Assembly (NCBI RefSeq): GCF_003116035.1
Contig: NZ_LGQW01000015.1
Span: 330,763 to 394,762 of the forward strand
DNA from: Azospirillum sp. TSH64
Lineage (GTDB): Bacteria; Pseudomonadota; Alphaproteobacteria; Azospirillales; Azospirillaceae
Direction: 5' to 3'
Length of the DNA stretch: 64,000 nt
Within the stretch, counting starts at the first letter, position 1. Each line of letters begins with the position of its first letter. The notes beneath the pieces are model-generated. The model ran no database searches and was not told the DNA's origin. It was given only the letters and a program-made list of their open reading frames with translations. Position numbers and translations under genes: made by a program. Shown piece by piece: positions 1-9,384 of the stretch.

Positions 1-1
1 C

Positions 2-436
2 AACGTCACCGGGCTGTTGACGATCACCCGCCTGCTGCTGGACCGGCTGATCGCAGAGCGCGGGCTGATCGTCAACCTCGCCTCCATCGCCTCCAACTGG
101 CCCTATCCCGGCGGCAACGTCTATGCCGGCACCAAGGCCTTCGTGAAGCAGTTCTCGCTCGGTCTGCGCTGCGACCTGTCGGCGCAGGGCGTGCGCGTGA
201 CCTCCATCGAGCCGGGCCTGTCGGAGAGCGAGTTCACCCTGGTGCGCACCGGCGGCAACAAGGATGCCTACGACGCGCTCTATGGCGGAGCCAACCCGCT
301 GCAGCCCGAGGATATCGCCGAGACGGTGCGCTGGGTGGTCTCGCTGCCCTCCCACGTCAACATCAACAGCGTGGAGATCATGCCGGTCAGCCAGTCCTGG
401 GCGCCGTTCAGGATCCACCGCGAAACACCCGCCTGA
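2..436 (+). CDS. ydfG: Short-chain dehydrogenase, YdfG/IsfD-like (5' end outside window)
   Basis: This is the C-terminal part of an NAD(P)-dependent short-chain dehydrogenase; the open frame runs off the left edge, so the Rossmann glycine motif is not visible. The NVTG motif, the SIAS strand and the catalytic YAGTK (YxxxK) motif are present, followed by IEPGL and a PVSQSW tail. These match E. coli YdfG closely from memory. YdfG-like enzymes reduce 3-hydroxy-acid-related carbonyls, and the close relative IsfD reduces sulfoacetaldehyde to isethionate. The taurine aminotransferase gene starts 60 bp downstream and would supply sulfoacetaldehyde, so an IsfD role is a reasonable inference. Confidence 0.85.
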   Translation, partial: NVTGLLTITRLLLDRLIAERGLIVNLASIASNWPYPGGNVYAGTKAFVKQFSLGLRCDLSAQGVRVTSIEPGLSESEFTLVRTGGNKDAYDALYGGANPLQPEDIAETVRWVVSLPSHVNINSVEIMPVSQSWAPFRIHRETPA

Positions 437-496
437 TCCCGCCCTTTCCTGATCCCGCCGCAACCGGCACCGCATCCCACCCCTAGGAGATGACCG

Positions 497-1894
497 ATGG
501 ATGACGTCCTTCGGAACGACCTGTCACGCACCAACGACATCCGGCATGTGATCGAGGCCGACCGCGCCCATGTCTGGCACCATCTGACCCAGCACAAGGG
601 GTTCGAGACGACCGACCCGCGCATCTTCGTCGAAGGCAAGGGCATGCGGGTGTGGGACGCCGCCGGGCGCGAATATCTCGACGCCGTGTCGGGCGGCGTC
701 TGGACGGTCAATGTCGGCTATGGCCGGGCCAGCATCGCCGACGCGGTGCGCGACCAGCTGGTCAAGCTGAACTACTTCGCCAATTCCGCCGGGTCGATCG
801 CCGGCGCCCGCTTCGCCGAGAAGCTGGTGGCCAAGATGCCGGGGATGAGCCGGGTCTATTATTCGAACTCCGGTTCGGAGGCGAACGAGAAGGTGTTCAA
901 GATGGTGCGCCAGATCGCGCACCGGCACCATGGTGGCCGCAAATCCAAGATCCTCTACCGCGAGCGCGACTATCACGGCACCACGCTCGGCACGCTGGCC
1001 GCGGCGGGGCAGGCGCAGCGCCGCGCCCAGTTCGGCCCCTTCCCCGAGGGTTTCGTCGAGGTGCCGCATTGCCTGGAATACCGCAGCCAGTACGGTGCCG
1101 TTGAGAATTACGGCGAGCTGGCCGCCGACGCCATCGAGGCGGTGATCCTGCGCGAGGGGCCGGACACGGTGGGCGCGCTGTGCCTGGAGCCGATCACCGC
1201 CGGTGGCGGTGTCATTACCCCACCCAAGGGCTATTGGGAAAAGGTGCAGGACATCTGCCGCCGCCATGACGTGCTCCTGCACATCGACGAGGTGGTCTGC
1301 GGGCTCGGGCGCACCGGCACCTGGTTCGGCTACCAGCATTACGGCGTGCAGCCGGACTTCGTCACCATGGCGAAGGGCGTGGCGTCCGGCTATGCCGCCA
1401 TCTCCTGCACCGTGACGACCGAGCGGATCTTCGAGCTGTTCAAGGACGATCCCGCCGACCCGATGTCCTTCTTCCGCGACATCTCGACCTTCGGCGGCTG
1501 CGTCGCCGGGCCGGCGGCGGCGCTGGAGAACATGCGGATCATCGAGGACGAGAATCTCCTCGCCAACACCCGGGCGATGGGGGAGCGGCTGATGGCCGGC
1601 CTGTGGGAGCTGTCGGAGCGCCACCGCGCCGTCGGCGACGTGCGCGGCAAGGGCCTGTTCTGCGGCGTCGAGCTGGTGCAGGACCGGACGACGAAGGAGC
1701 CGGCGGAAGAGAGGCTGGTGCAGGCGGTGGTGGCCGACTGCATGGCGAACGGCGTCATCATCGGCGCCACCAACCGCTCGCTGCCCGGCCTGAACAACAC
1801 GCTGTGCCTGAGCCCGGCGCTGATCGCCACCGCCGACGACATCGACCGCATCGTCGCGGCCATCGACGGCGCCTTGTCGCGCGTCTTCGGCTGA
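497..1894 (+). CDS. tpa: Taurine--pyruvate aminotransferase (class III, PLP)
   Basis: This is a 465-residue class III PLP aminotransferase. The PLP-binding lysine is K293 in MAKGVASG and the cofactor-contacting Asp is D264 in HIDEVV. The N-terminal AHVWHHLTQHK and SGGVWTVNVGYGR stretches are typical of taurine-pyruvate aminotransferases, which transfer the amino group of taurine to pyruvate and give sulfoacetaldehyde and alanine. The ATG is preceded by AGGAG at 484-488. It follows the YdfG/IsfD-like dehydrogenase by 60 bp, which suggests co-transcription and conversion of taurine to isethionate. Other omega-amino acid substrates cannot be excluded. Confidence 0.8.
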   Translation: MDDVLRNDLSRTNDIRHVIEADRAHVWHHLTQHKGFETTDPRIFVEGKGMRVWDAAGREYLDAVSGGVWTVNVGYGRASIADAVRDQLVKLNYFANSAGSIAGARFAEKLVAKMPGMSRVYYSNSGSEANEKVFKMVRQIAHRHHGGRKSKILYRERDYHGTTLGTLAAAGQAQRRAQFGPFPEGFVEVPHCLEYRSQYGAVENYGELAADAIEAVILREGPDTVGALCLEPITAGGGVITPPKGYWEKVQDICRRHDVLLHIDEVVCGLGRTGTWFGYQHYGVQPDFVTMAKGVASGYAAISCTVTTERIFELFKDDPADPMSFFRDISTFGGCVAGPAAALENMRIIEDENLLANTRAMGERLMAGLWELSERHRAVGDVRGKGLFCGVELVQDRTTKEPAEERLVQAVVADCMANGVIIGATNRSLPGLNNTLCLSPALIATADDIDRIVAAIDGALSRVFG

Positions 1895-1931
1895 AGGACG
1901 GCACGTCCGCAAGCCCGGTTGCCGCCGGGTT

Positions 1932-1962
1932 GCCGGTGCTCCGCCTGCTGCGGGGCACCGGC
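1932..1962. terminator. Strong GC hairpin between convergent tpa and che operons
   Basis: An inverted repeat has 12-bp arms, CCGGTGCTCCGC at 1933-1944 and GCGGGGCACCGG at 1950-1961, with a 5-nt loop. The single mismatch would be a G-U pair in one RNA, and one more G-C pair extends the stem. It lies between the 3' ends of tpa and the leftward chemotaxis operon. No T-run follows, so it is a terminator-like barrier rather than a classical intrinsic terminator. Confidence 0.45.
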
Positions 1963-2056
1963 GCGGTGGAAGGCGTACTTGCGGGTCCACGATGCCGCGA
2001 AGCGTTCCGAGAGGCCGGTGCGGGTCGGCTACGCGCAATTCCTCAAAGGCAATGTC

Positions 2057-3931
2057 TCAAAGAAAGAACTCGTCGATCTCGCCGCCCTGCTCCTGGCCGC
2101 TTTTCTCCGGGCCGGCTTTCTCCTGGCCGGTTGGCCCCCGGCCGCCTTGCAGGCCACCGAAAAGCTCGGAATGGATGCTTCTCTCCCGTTCCGCGGTATA
2201 CTGCGACGCGAAGAGCCGGTTCAGGTCGTCGGAAATTCCCGGGGCATGGATGTCTCCCCGTCCGGCATAGGGCTGCATCCGGTCGACGAAGCGTTGGGTG
2301 AAGCCTTCGAGCCGAAGCTCCATGCCCAATCGGCCTACCGTGCCGGTCAGCACCTTGGAGGCCTCCGCGCAATCGCCGGTCATGGTCGACAGGGAACGCA
2401 TCTGATCGGCATGCAGCCGCTTCAGGCAGTCCATGGAGCCGGTCATGGCATCCACCAGCTCCATCGCCACCCGATGGTTGGTGCCCGACCGCCGGTCCAG
2501 GCCGTTCGCGCGGTCGGTGGCCGCATGGATCGCCTCGGAGATCGCCTTCGACATGTCCTCGGTCCGGCGGCTGCACGCGCGCAGTTCCTGTGCAACCACG
2601 CCCAGCGCCCGCCCCGCATCGCCAAGGCGCGCGCATTTCAGCGTCGTGTTCAGCCCCATCAGCCGCATGTCGGTGTCGATGGAGCGGATGGCGAGAACAT
2701 CCCGCCCCATGGCGACGAAACCGCCCGAGACTTCGCCGACCTGCCTGCGGATGATGTCGTCGGAGCGGCGATAGTGATGCAGTAGCTCCAGCGCCCGGTC
2801 GACGTCGCCCGCGACATCGTGCAGAACGGACTTGCCTGCCGTTTTGCCGGCAGCCGGGATGTCGCCGCCCGACCCGAACAGCTCCCGGGCTTCCTGCGCG
2901 ATGCTGTCCGCATCGCGGGCAAGCGCTTCCAGATTGTCCTTCAGCGACGCCACCTGACTGCCGAAATCGGCGCACGCCTCGACGCACTGGCGAATTTCGA
3001 GGGTGCAGATCGCCGCCGACAGATCCTGCCGGTGTCCCAGCTCCAGCTCGGCCAGCCATCGCAGGTCCCGTGCCACGGATGACGCCGGGGGCGGGTCCGC
3101 CAGCAGGGCCAGCACATCCATGGCCGTGCCGATATGGGCCAGCCGCTGGCAGGTGAAGTCGCCGACCTGAAGGTCGCTGATGCAGCGGGCGATCCGCCGG
3201 CCGATCTCCTCGACACGGCCGACGAAGCGCTGCGATGCCGCCTGCGCGGTGCGGCGGTATGCCGTCAAGCGGTCCAGGCTTGCCTGCAGACGGCTGCCGA
3301 CATCGTCCAGGCGGGTGCGGTTGTCGCGCTCGAACGCACCGGCGCCGTCCTTTGCCGCGGACATGGTCGTGCGCAGATCGGCGAGGCGTCCGATAGCCTG
3401 CGTCGTCGCCGCCTCGGCCAGACGGTGGAGCCGGTCGATTTCCCGGTTGAACACGCTGAAATCGTCGCTGCCGGTGCGGATCTGGACCGACTGGACCTTC
3501 GCGTTGATCGCCAGGGCGGTGATCTCGCCGATGATCTTCGACAGGGTGGCGAGCAGGGCGGCCATATCGGCCCCCGTGCAATCGAGATCGGTCAGATCGG
3601 CCAGCGTTTGCCGGAGATTGCCCGCCAAGCCGTCGGTCACGCTGCGGACGGTGCCCAACCGTTTGCAGGCATCGGCGCCGTCCTCGCTGTCGATCAACAT
3701 GGACAGGGCGCTGAAGCGGCCGGCGATGGCCGTCATCCGCTCCAGCGTCTGCGACAGCGTTTCGCCGACCGTCAGGAAGGTCGTCTCGATCGGCGCCGAT
3801 GCGGCGCGCAGTTCGGCGCTCAGCGAGCGGATCAGTCCGGTATCCGGGCCGGCGCCTGGGCCGGACTGGGAAGCCGCCGGGAGGGCGCCGCCCGGACCGC
3901 CGAGGGCCACTGCGTCAACGGTGCTGTACAT
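2057..3931 (-). CDS. Soluble MCP-like / CheZ-like protein with two hairpin repeats
   Basis: This 624-residue, largely helical protein has no membrane segment and is the last gene of the chemotaxis operon. It has two stretches resembling the receptor signalling hairpin: residues about 133-175 (EITALAINAKVQSVQ) and 419-457 (LMGLNTTLKCARLGDAGRAL). Each is followed by a short D/E-x3-Q motif: D258-x3-Q262 in GDFTCQ and E542-x3-Q546 in LEGFTQ. CheZ uses a DxxxQ motif to dephosphorylate CheY. The C-terminus is a flexible Gly/Gln/Glu linker ending in EIDEFFL, similar in kind to the CheY-binding tail of CheZ. The ATG at 3931 is preferred over a TTG at 3949 because GGAAAAGG lies upstream. A CheY-P phosphatase or scaffold role is inferred. 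Confidence 0.7.
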   Translation of the reverse strand: MYSTVDAVALGGPGGALPAASQSGPGAGPDTGLIRSLSAELRAASAPIETTFLTVGETLSQTLERMTAIAGRFSALSMLIDSEDGADACKRLGTVRSVTDGLAGNLRQTLADLTDLDCTGADMAALLATLSKIIGEITALAINAKVQSVQIRTGSDDFSVFNREIDRLHRLAEAATTQAIGRLADLRTTMSAAKDGAGAFERDNRTRLDDVGSRLQASLDRLTAYRRTAQAASQRFVGRVEEIGRRIARCISDLQVGDFTCQRLAHIGTAMDVLALLADPPPASSVARDLRWLAELELGHRQDLSAAICTLEIRQCVEACADFGSQVASLKDNLEALARDADSIAQEARELFGSGGDIPAAGKTAGKSVLHDVAGDVDRALELLHHYRRSDDIIRRQVGEVSGGFVAMGRDVLAIRSIDTDMRLMGLNTTLKCARLGDAGRALGVVAQELRACSRRTEDMSKAISEAIHAATDRANGLDRRSGTNHRVAMELVDAMTGSMDCLKRLHADQMRSLSTMTGDCAEASKVLTGTVGRLGMELRLEGFTQRFVDRMQPYAGRGDIHAPGISDDLNRLFASQYTAERERSIHSELFGGLQGGRGPTGQEKAGPEKSGQEQGGEIDEFFL

Positions 3932-3977
3932 GCCGGAAGCCTTTTCCAAACGGATGCGTCAGGGGAAGCGGATATGG

Positions 3978-5087
<1,110 letters not shown>

Positions 5088-5975
5088 TCAGCTCCGGACG
5101 AAAATGGCGGAACCCACCTGTTTCACGGGCAGGTCCATGTTGGCGATGGTCTCGCTGTGGCCGACGAACAGGTAGCCGCCGGGCCGCAGATGGCCGCACA
5201 GCTTCTCCAGCACCCTCTGCTGCGTCTTCTTGTCGAAATAGATCAGGATGTTGCGGAAGAAGACGACATCCATGTCGCTCGCCACCGGATAGACCGGATC
5301 CATCACGTTGAGATGGCCGAAGCGGACCGACTGGCGGACCGGCGGCACCAGCCGGACCGTGGGATTGCCGTCGTCGCGCGACCGCATCAGATAGCGTGAC
5401 GCGAAGGGGGCGGGCACCATTTTCGCCATGTCGAGCGGGTAGACGGCGGTCTTCGCGGCGGCCAGCGCTTCCGTGCAGATGTCGGTGCCGATGATCTCGT
5501 GGCGGATCGGCGTCCCGGTGCCGGCACGGTCGAGCAGCAGCATCGCCACCGTGTAGGGCTCCGCCCCGGTCGAACAGGCCGCACTCCAGATCTTGAGCGG
5601 GCGGTCCTGGCCGGGCCGGTGGGGGAGACGGGACAGGGCCGGAATGGCGGTGCCCATCAGGTAGCGGAAATGCTCGATCTCGCGGAAGAAGTCGGTCTTG
5701 TTGGTGGTGACGGCATCGATCAGGTCGACCATCTCGCCGTCCAGCCCGCCGTCGTCCAGCACATGGCGGCAATAGGCGTTCATGTCCGGCAGACCGAGCG
5801 CCCGCAGACGGCGGCGCAGACGGCCTTCCACCATGGTCCGCTTGCCGGGCGGCATCCGGATGCCGGCATGGCGCTCGATGATGGCGGCGAGCCGGGCGAA
5901 GTCGCGCTCCGACAGGGTGTCGGAGGACGACCGCCGCGATCCTTCCTCTGGCTGCGGATCGTCGTGATCGATCAT
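5088..5975 (-). CDS. cheR: Chemotaxis protein methyltransferase
   Basis: This is a 295-residue SAM-dependent methyltransferase that methylates receptor glutamates. The N-terminal helical domain (about 1-95) includes FARLAAIIERHAGIRM. The catalytic domain has the SAM motif SAACSTGAEPYT and the later VFFRNILIYFDK signature. The start codon overlaps the upstream cheW stop by 4 bp, so translational coupling is likely. Unlike some CheR proteins it has no TPR extension. The membrane receptor in this operon lacks the C-terminal NWETF-type tether, so CheR probably docks without it. Confidence 0.97.
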   Translation of the reverse strand: MIDHDDPQPEEGSRRSSSDTLSERDFARLAAIIERHAGIRMPPGKRTMVEGRLRRRLRALGLPDMNAYCRHVLDDGGLDGEMVDLIDAVTTNKTDFFREIEHFRYLMGTAIPALSRLPHRPGQDRPLKIWSAACSTGAEPYTVAMLLLDRAGTGTPIRHEIIGTDICTEALAAAKTAVYPLDMAKMVPAPFASRYLMRSRDDGNPTVRLVPPVRQSVRFGHLNVMDPVYPVASDMDVVFFRNILIYFDKKTQQRVLEKLCGHLRPGGYLFVGHSETIANMDLPVKQVGSAIFVRS

Positions 5976-6490
5976 GACACCCCGTCCGCCATCAGGCCCG
6001 CCATACCGTCGGCCATGTCCAGCAGAGCCACGTCGTCCTCGGCGAACAGCCGGGCGATGTCGAAGACGATGACGAACGTTCCGTTGGAACGGCCGATGGC
6101 CTGGATGCAGTCCGACCGCCAGCGACCGCCGACCTGGGGCGGCGTTTCCAACCCGCGCTCGTCGAGCGCGGTGACCTCGAACACCCGGTCGGCGATGACG
6201 CCGACAGTGATCGACTGCCCGCGCTGCGGCACGTCGAGCACGACGATCCTGGTGTTGGCGGTGGGCTGCGCCGCCGGCAGGCCCAGCTTGACCCGCAGAT
6301 CGACGGTGGGCACCCCCTGCCCCCGCACGTCAATCATGCCGACCAGGAAGGACGGCGCATGCGGCAGGCGGGTGATCGGCTGGAGATCGAGGATCTCGCG
6401 CACGATGGCGACCTCTATGGCGAACACTTCGCGATCGATGCCGATCGTCACATATTGCGCCGGTTCGCGGGGCGCGGTCGCGCTGGTCAT
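5972..6490 (-). CDS. cheW: CheW-family coupling protein (second copy)
   Basis: This is a 172-residue CheW that links receptors to the CheA kinase. The fold is seen in YVTIGIDREVFAIEV, VREILDL, PSFLVGMIDVRGQGVPTVDLR and the late GVIADRVFEV strand. A short C-terminal extension (about 150-172) is rich in Asp, Met and Ala. It sits between the receptor gene and cheR and overlaps cheR by 4 bp. A GGAAG sequence lies about 8 nt before the ATG. The operon has another cheW upstream of the receptor; the two may compete or serve different arrays. Confidence 0.95.
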   Translation of the reverse strand: MTSATAPREPAQYVTIGIDREVFAIEVAIVREILDLQPITRLPHAPSFLVGMIDVRGQGVPTVDLRVKLGLPAAQPTANTRIVVLDVPQRGQSITVGVIADRVFEVTALDERGLETPPQVGGRWRSDCIQAIGRSNGTFVIVFDIARLFAEDDVALLDMADGMAGLMADGVS

Positions 6491-6572
6491 CTGCGGCTTC
6501 CGGTTCGGGGGACGGAACGGCGGGATGACGCTGCAAGCACCATCCCTCCTTGCATGGGAAAGGGCCCGGCGA

Positions 6573-8795
6573 TCAGAACGCGGTGTAGCGGGCGTCGAGC
6601 GCGTCGGGGCCGCTGCCGCCTTCCAGCGCGATCTTCACGCCGCGGTCCCTGCCGTTCAGCTTCGCCGCCGGCTTCTGCGTCATGGTGACGACCGTTGCAG
6701 GACGGCGGGCGGCCGGGGGCTGGGCCTGCGCCGGCCGGGCCTGGGCGGCCACAGCGACCGGGCTGCGAACGGCGGAGCGGGCGGCGGCTTTCTCCTCCAC
6801 CGTGAAGTACGAGATGGTGTCCTGAAGCTGCGTCGCCATCGACGACAGCTCCTCCGAGGTCGCGGCCATCTGTTCCGACGCGCTGGAGTTCTGCTGCGTC
6901 ACCTTGTCGAGCTGCTGGATCGCCTGGTTGATCTGCTCGGCACCGATGTCCTGCTCGCGGCAGGCGGCGCTGATCTCCTCGACCAGTTCGGCGGTCTTGC
7001 GGATGTCGGGCACCAGCCGGGCCAGCATCTGCCCGGCCTCCTGGGCGATCTTGGTCGATTCCGCCGACAGGGAGCTGATCTCCGCCGCCGCACCCTGGCT
7101 GCGCTCGGCCAGCTTGCGCACCTCCGAGGCGACCACGGCGAAGCCGCGGCCATGCTCGCCGGCCCGCGCCGCCTCGACCGCGGCGTTCAGCGCCAAGAGG
7201 TCGGTCTGGCGGGCGATCTCCTGCACGATGCTGATCTTCTCGGCGATGGTCTGCATCGCCTGCACCGCCTTGTTGACCGCCTCGCCCGACGCCTGCGCGT
7301 CCTTGGACGACTGGCGGGCGATCTTCTCGGTCTGGGTGGCGTTCTCGGCGTTCTGCTTGATGTTGGCGGCCATCTCCTCCATCGAGGCCGAGGCCTGCTC
7401 GGCGGCGGACGCCTGCTCGGTGGAACCCTGCGACAGCTGTTCGGAACTGGCCGACAGCTCCTGGCTGCCCGCGGCGACATTGTCGGAGGCGGACAGCGCG
7501 TCGGTCACCACGCCGCGCAGCTTCTCCAGCATGGTTTCCAGCGCCAGGCCCAGCGTGTCCTTGTCGGACTGCGGACGGGCCTGGACGGTCAGGTTGCCGC
7601 GGGCAATCTCGTCGGCGACCTCGGCGGTCGCCCGCAGGTTGGCGGTCATGCTGTTCAGCGCCGTCACCAGATCCTTGATCTCGTCGTCGGTCGACACCTC
7701 CACCTTCCGGCCGAGATCGCCGATGGCGACCGCATCGGCCAGACCGACCGCCTTGCCGAGGCCACGGGCGATGGAAATGGCGATGTAGGCGCCGGCGGCG
7801 ATGGCGATCAGCAGGGCGATGGCGACGGCGCCGATGGTGACGGCGCGGATCTGGGCGTAGGTGGCCTCCGCCGCCTGCCGGTCCTGGGTCATGCCCTTCT
7901 CGGCGTCGGCGACGAGATCGTTGGCAATCGTCGCCAGCTTGGTGGCGGCGGTCCGCACCTCGCCGATGGACAGCGCCAGCGCCTTCACCTCGGTGTTCTT
8001 GCGGGCCAGGGCCACGACGTCGTCGGTCAGGCGCAGATAGGCCTGGTAGCGCTCAAGGAAGGTAGCGAACACCCGGATGTCGTCGTCGGCGGTCAGACGG
8101 GCGCGGATCTGCTCCTGCTGCTGGGCAACGCGCTTCAAAAGATCGGGCAGCGGCTTCAGCGCGACTTCCGTCGAGGCGTCGTCGGACACCAGAAGCGCAT
8201 TGCGGACGACCACGCGGGCGGCCATCCAGTCCGTCGTCATCCGGCGGACCAGATGGGCGATGGCGATCTGCTCGGCGCTGGCCTGCGAGCCGTTTTCGAC
8301 CCGGTCGAGCAGCGGGCGCAGTGCCTCCTGCGCGACATTGACCGTCTCGTTGGCGGTGCCGGTCAGCAGTTCGGCGCCCTTGCCGTTGGAGTGGACGCGG
8401 CCCACGGACCGCACCTTGTCCTGGGCGGTGTTGAACTCCGCCATCACGGCTTCGATCTGGGTCAGCTTGCGCTGGGCCTCCGGATCGGCGACGCGCCGGT
8501 ACTGTTCCAGGATTCCCTTGAACTCTTCCCGGCGCGCCAGGATCGCCTTGTCGAAGCGGTCCATGTCCTCCTCGCTGTTCGACAGCAGGAAGTTCTTCTC
8601 CTCGCGCTGGATCAGATAGACCGTGGTCGGCATCTGGCGGGCGACGTTGATCCGCTGGGACGATACGCTGACGAGTTCCTCGATCTTCTGGTTCAGGTCC
8701 GACAGCCCGTTCAGGGCGATGCCGGCGGTGGCGGCGGACAGCAGGATGACCGTGCCGAATGCCGCGACGATTTTGGCCTTGATGGAGATGCGCAT
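6573..8795 (-). CDS. Methyl-accepting chemotaxis protein with helical periplasmic sensor
   Basis: This is a 740-residue transmembrane receptor. A first membrane helix (about 8-28) is followed by an unusually long helical periplasmic region (about 30-310). Its length fits a bimodular helical sensor more than a simple four-helix bundle. A second membrane helix lies near 318-338. Two HAMP-like segments follow (about 340-430), then the signalling domain with its hairpin tip [23 protein letters not shown]. The C-terminal tail is Ala/Pro/Gln-rich and ends DARYTAF, with no CheR/CheB pentapeptide. GAGGAA precedes the ATG. The ligand is unknown. Confidence 0.93.
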   Translation of the reverse strand: MRISIKAKIVAAFGTVILLSAATAGIALNGLSDLNQKIEELVSVSSQRINVARQMPTTVYLIQREEKNFLLSNSEEDMDRFDKAILARREEFKGILEQYRRVADPEAQRKLTQIEAVMAEFNTAQDKVRSVGRVHSNGKGAELLTGTANETVNVAQEALRPLLDRVENGSQASAEQIAIAHLVRRMTTDWMAARVVVRNALLVSDDASTEVALKPLPDLLKRVAQQQEQIRARLTADDDIRVFATFLERYQAYLRLTDDVVALARKNTEVKALALSIGEVRTAATKLATIANDLVADAEKGMTQDRQAAEATYAQIRAVTIGAVAIALLIAIAAGAYIAISIARGLGKAVGLADAVAIGDLGRKVEVSTDDEIKDLVTALNSMTANLRATAEVADEIARGNLTVQARPQSDKDTLGLALETMLEKLRGVVTDALSASDNVAAGSQELSASSEQLSQGSTEQASAAEQASASMEEMAANIKQNAENATQTEKIARQSSKDAQASGEAVNKAVQAMQTIAEKISIVQEIARQTDLLALNAAVEAARAGEHGRGFAVVASEVRKLAERSQGAAAEISSLSAESTKIAQEAGQMLARLVPDIRKTAELVEEISAACREQDIGAEQINQAIQQLDKVTQQNSSASEQMAATSEELSSMATQLQDTISYFTVEEKAAARSAVRSPVAVAAQARPAQAQPPAARRPATVVTMTQKPAAKLNGRDRGVKIALEGGSGPDALDARYTAF

Positions 8796-8878
8796 GGTCG
8801 TTCCTCGCTCCGCGAACCGGTGCGGCCTGTCCGATGGTTGGGACGGCGCTGGCCGGTCTGGTTTCCGTTGTCCTGAGT

Positions 8879-9331
8879 TCAGTGGGTCGTGAAGATGCGG
8901 ACGATGTCCGGAATGACGATGAAGTCGTCGCCGCGCTTGCCGATCCCCTTGATCAGGTCGGGGTTCCAGCGCATGCCGATGTCGGGCGTGTCCTCGATGG
9001 AGGCGCCGGCGATGCCGGTCACCTCATGGACCTTGTCGGCCAGCAGCCCGACCACCGTCGGCTCGTCGTCCAGCAGGATTTCGACGACGACGATGCGGGT
9101 GTCGATGGTCGGCGGCGTGCGCTCCATGCCGAAGCGGATGCGCAGGTCGGCGAGCGGCACCACCTTGCCGCGCACGTTGATCAGGTGGCCGACCAGCGGC
9201 GGCGCGCCCGGAACCTCGGTCTGGGGAACGATGTCCAGGATCTCGTGGACCGAATTGGCGTCGATGGCGAAGATCTCGCCGCCCAGCCCCAGGGTCAGCG
9301 CTTCAAAGGTCTCTGTCCCGGTGACGGCCAT
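8879..9331 (-). CDS. cheW: CheW-family coupling protein (first copy)
   Basis: This is a 150-residue CheW. The frame stays open far upstream, but CheW homology begins at [16 protein letters not shown], so the start is placed at the ATG at 9331. Family features are [40 protein letters not shown] and [15 protein letters not shown]. It lies between cheA and the receptor gene and should be the core adaptor of the CheA-receptor array. It differs clearly from the 172-residue CheW two genes downstream. Confidence 0.95.
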   Translation of the reverse strand: MAVTGTETFEALTLGLGGEIFAIDANSVHEILDIVPQTEVPGAPPLVGHLINVRGKVVPLADLRIRFGMERTPPTIDTRIVVVEILLDDEPTVVGLLADKVHEVTGIAGASIEDTPDIGMRWNPDLIKGIGKRGDDFIVIPDIVRIFTTH

Positions 9332-9384
9332 GCCGGCCTCCCTGTGAGGTCTGTCGGTGGAATCGGTTCGCTTTTGAGGAGCGC

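Noticed and set aside
5499-8876. A 1125-codon open frame on the plus strand
   Set aside because: It is antisense to cheR, cheW and the membrane receptor gene and shows no domain; it results from codon bias of the opposite strand.
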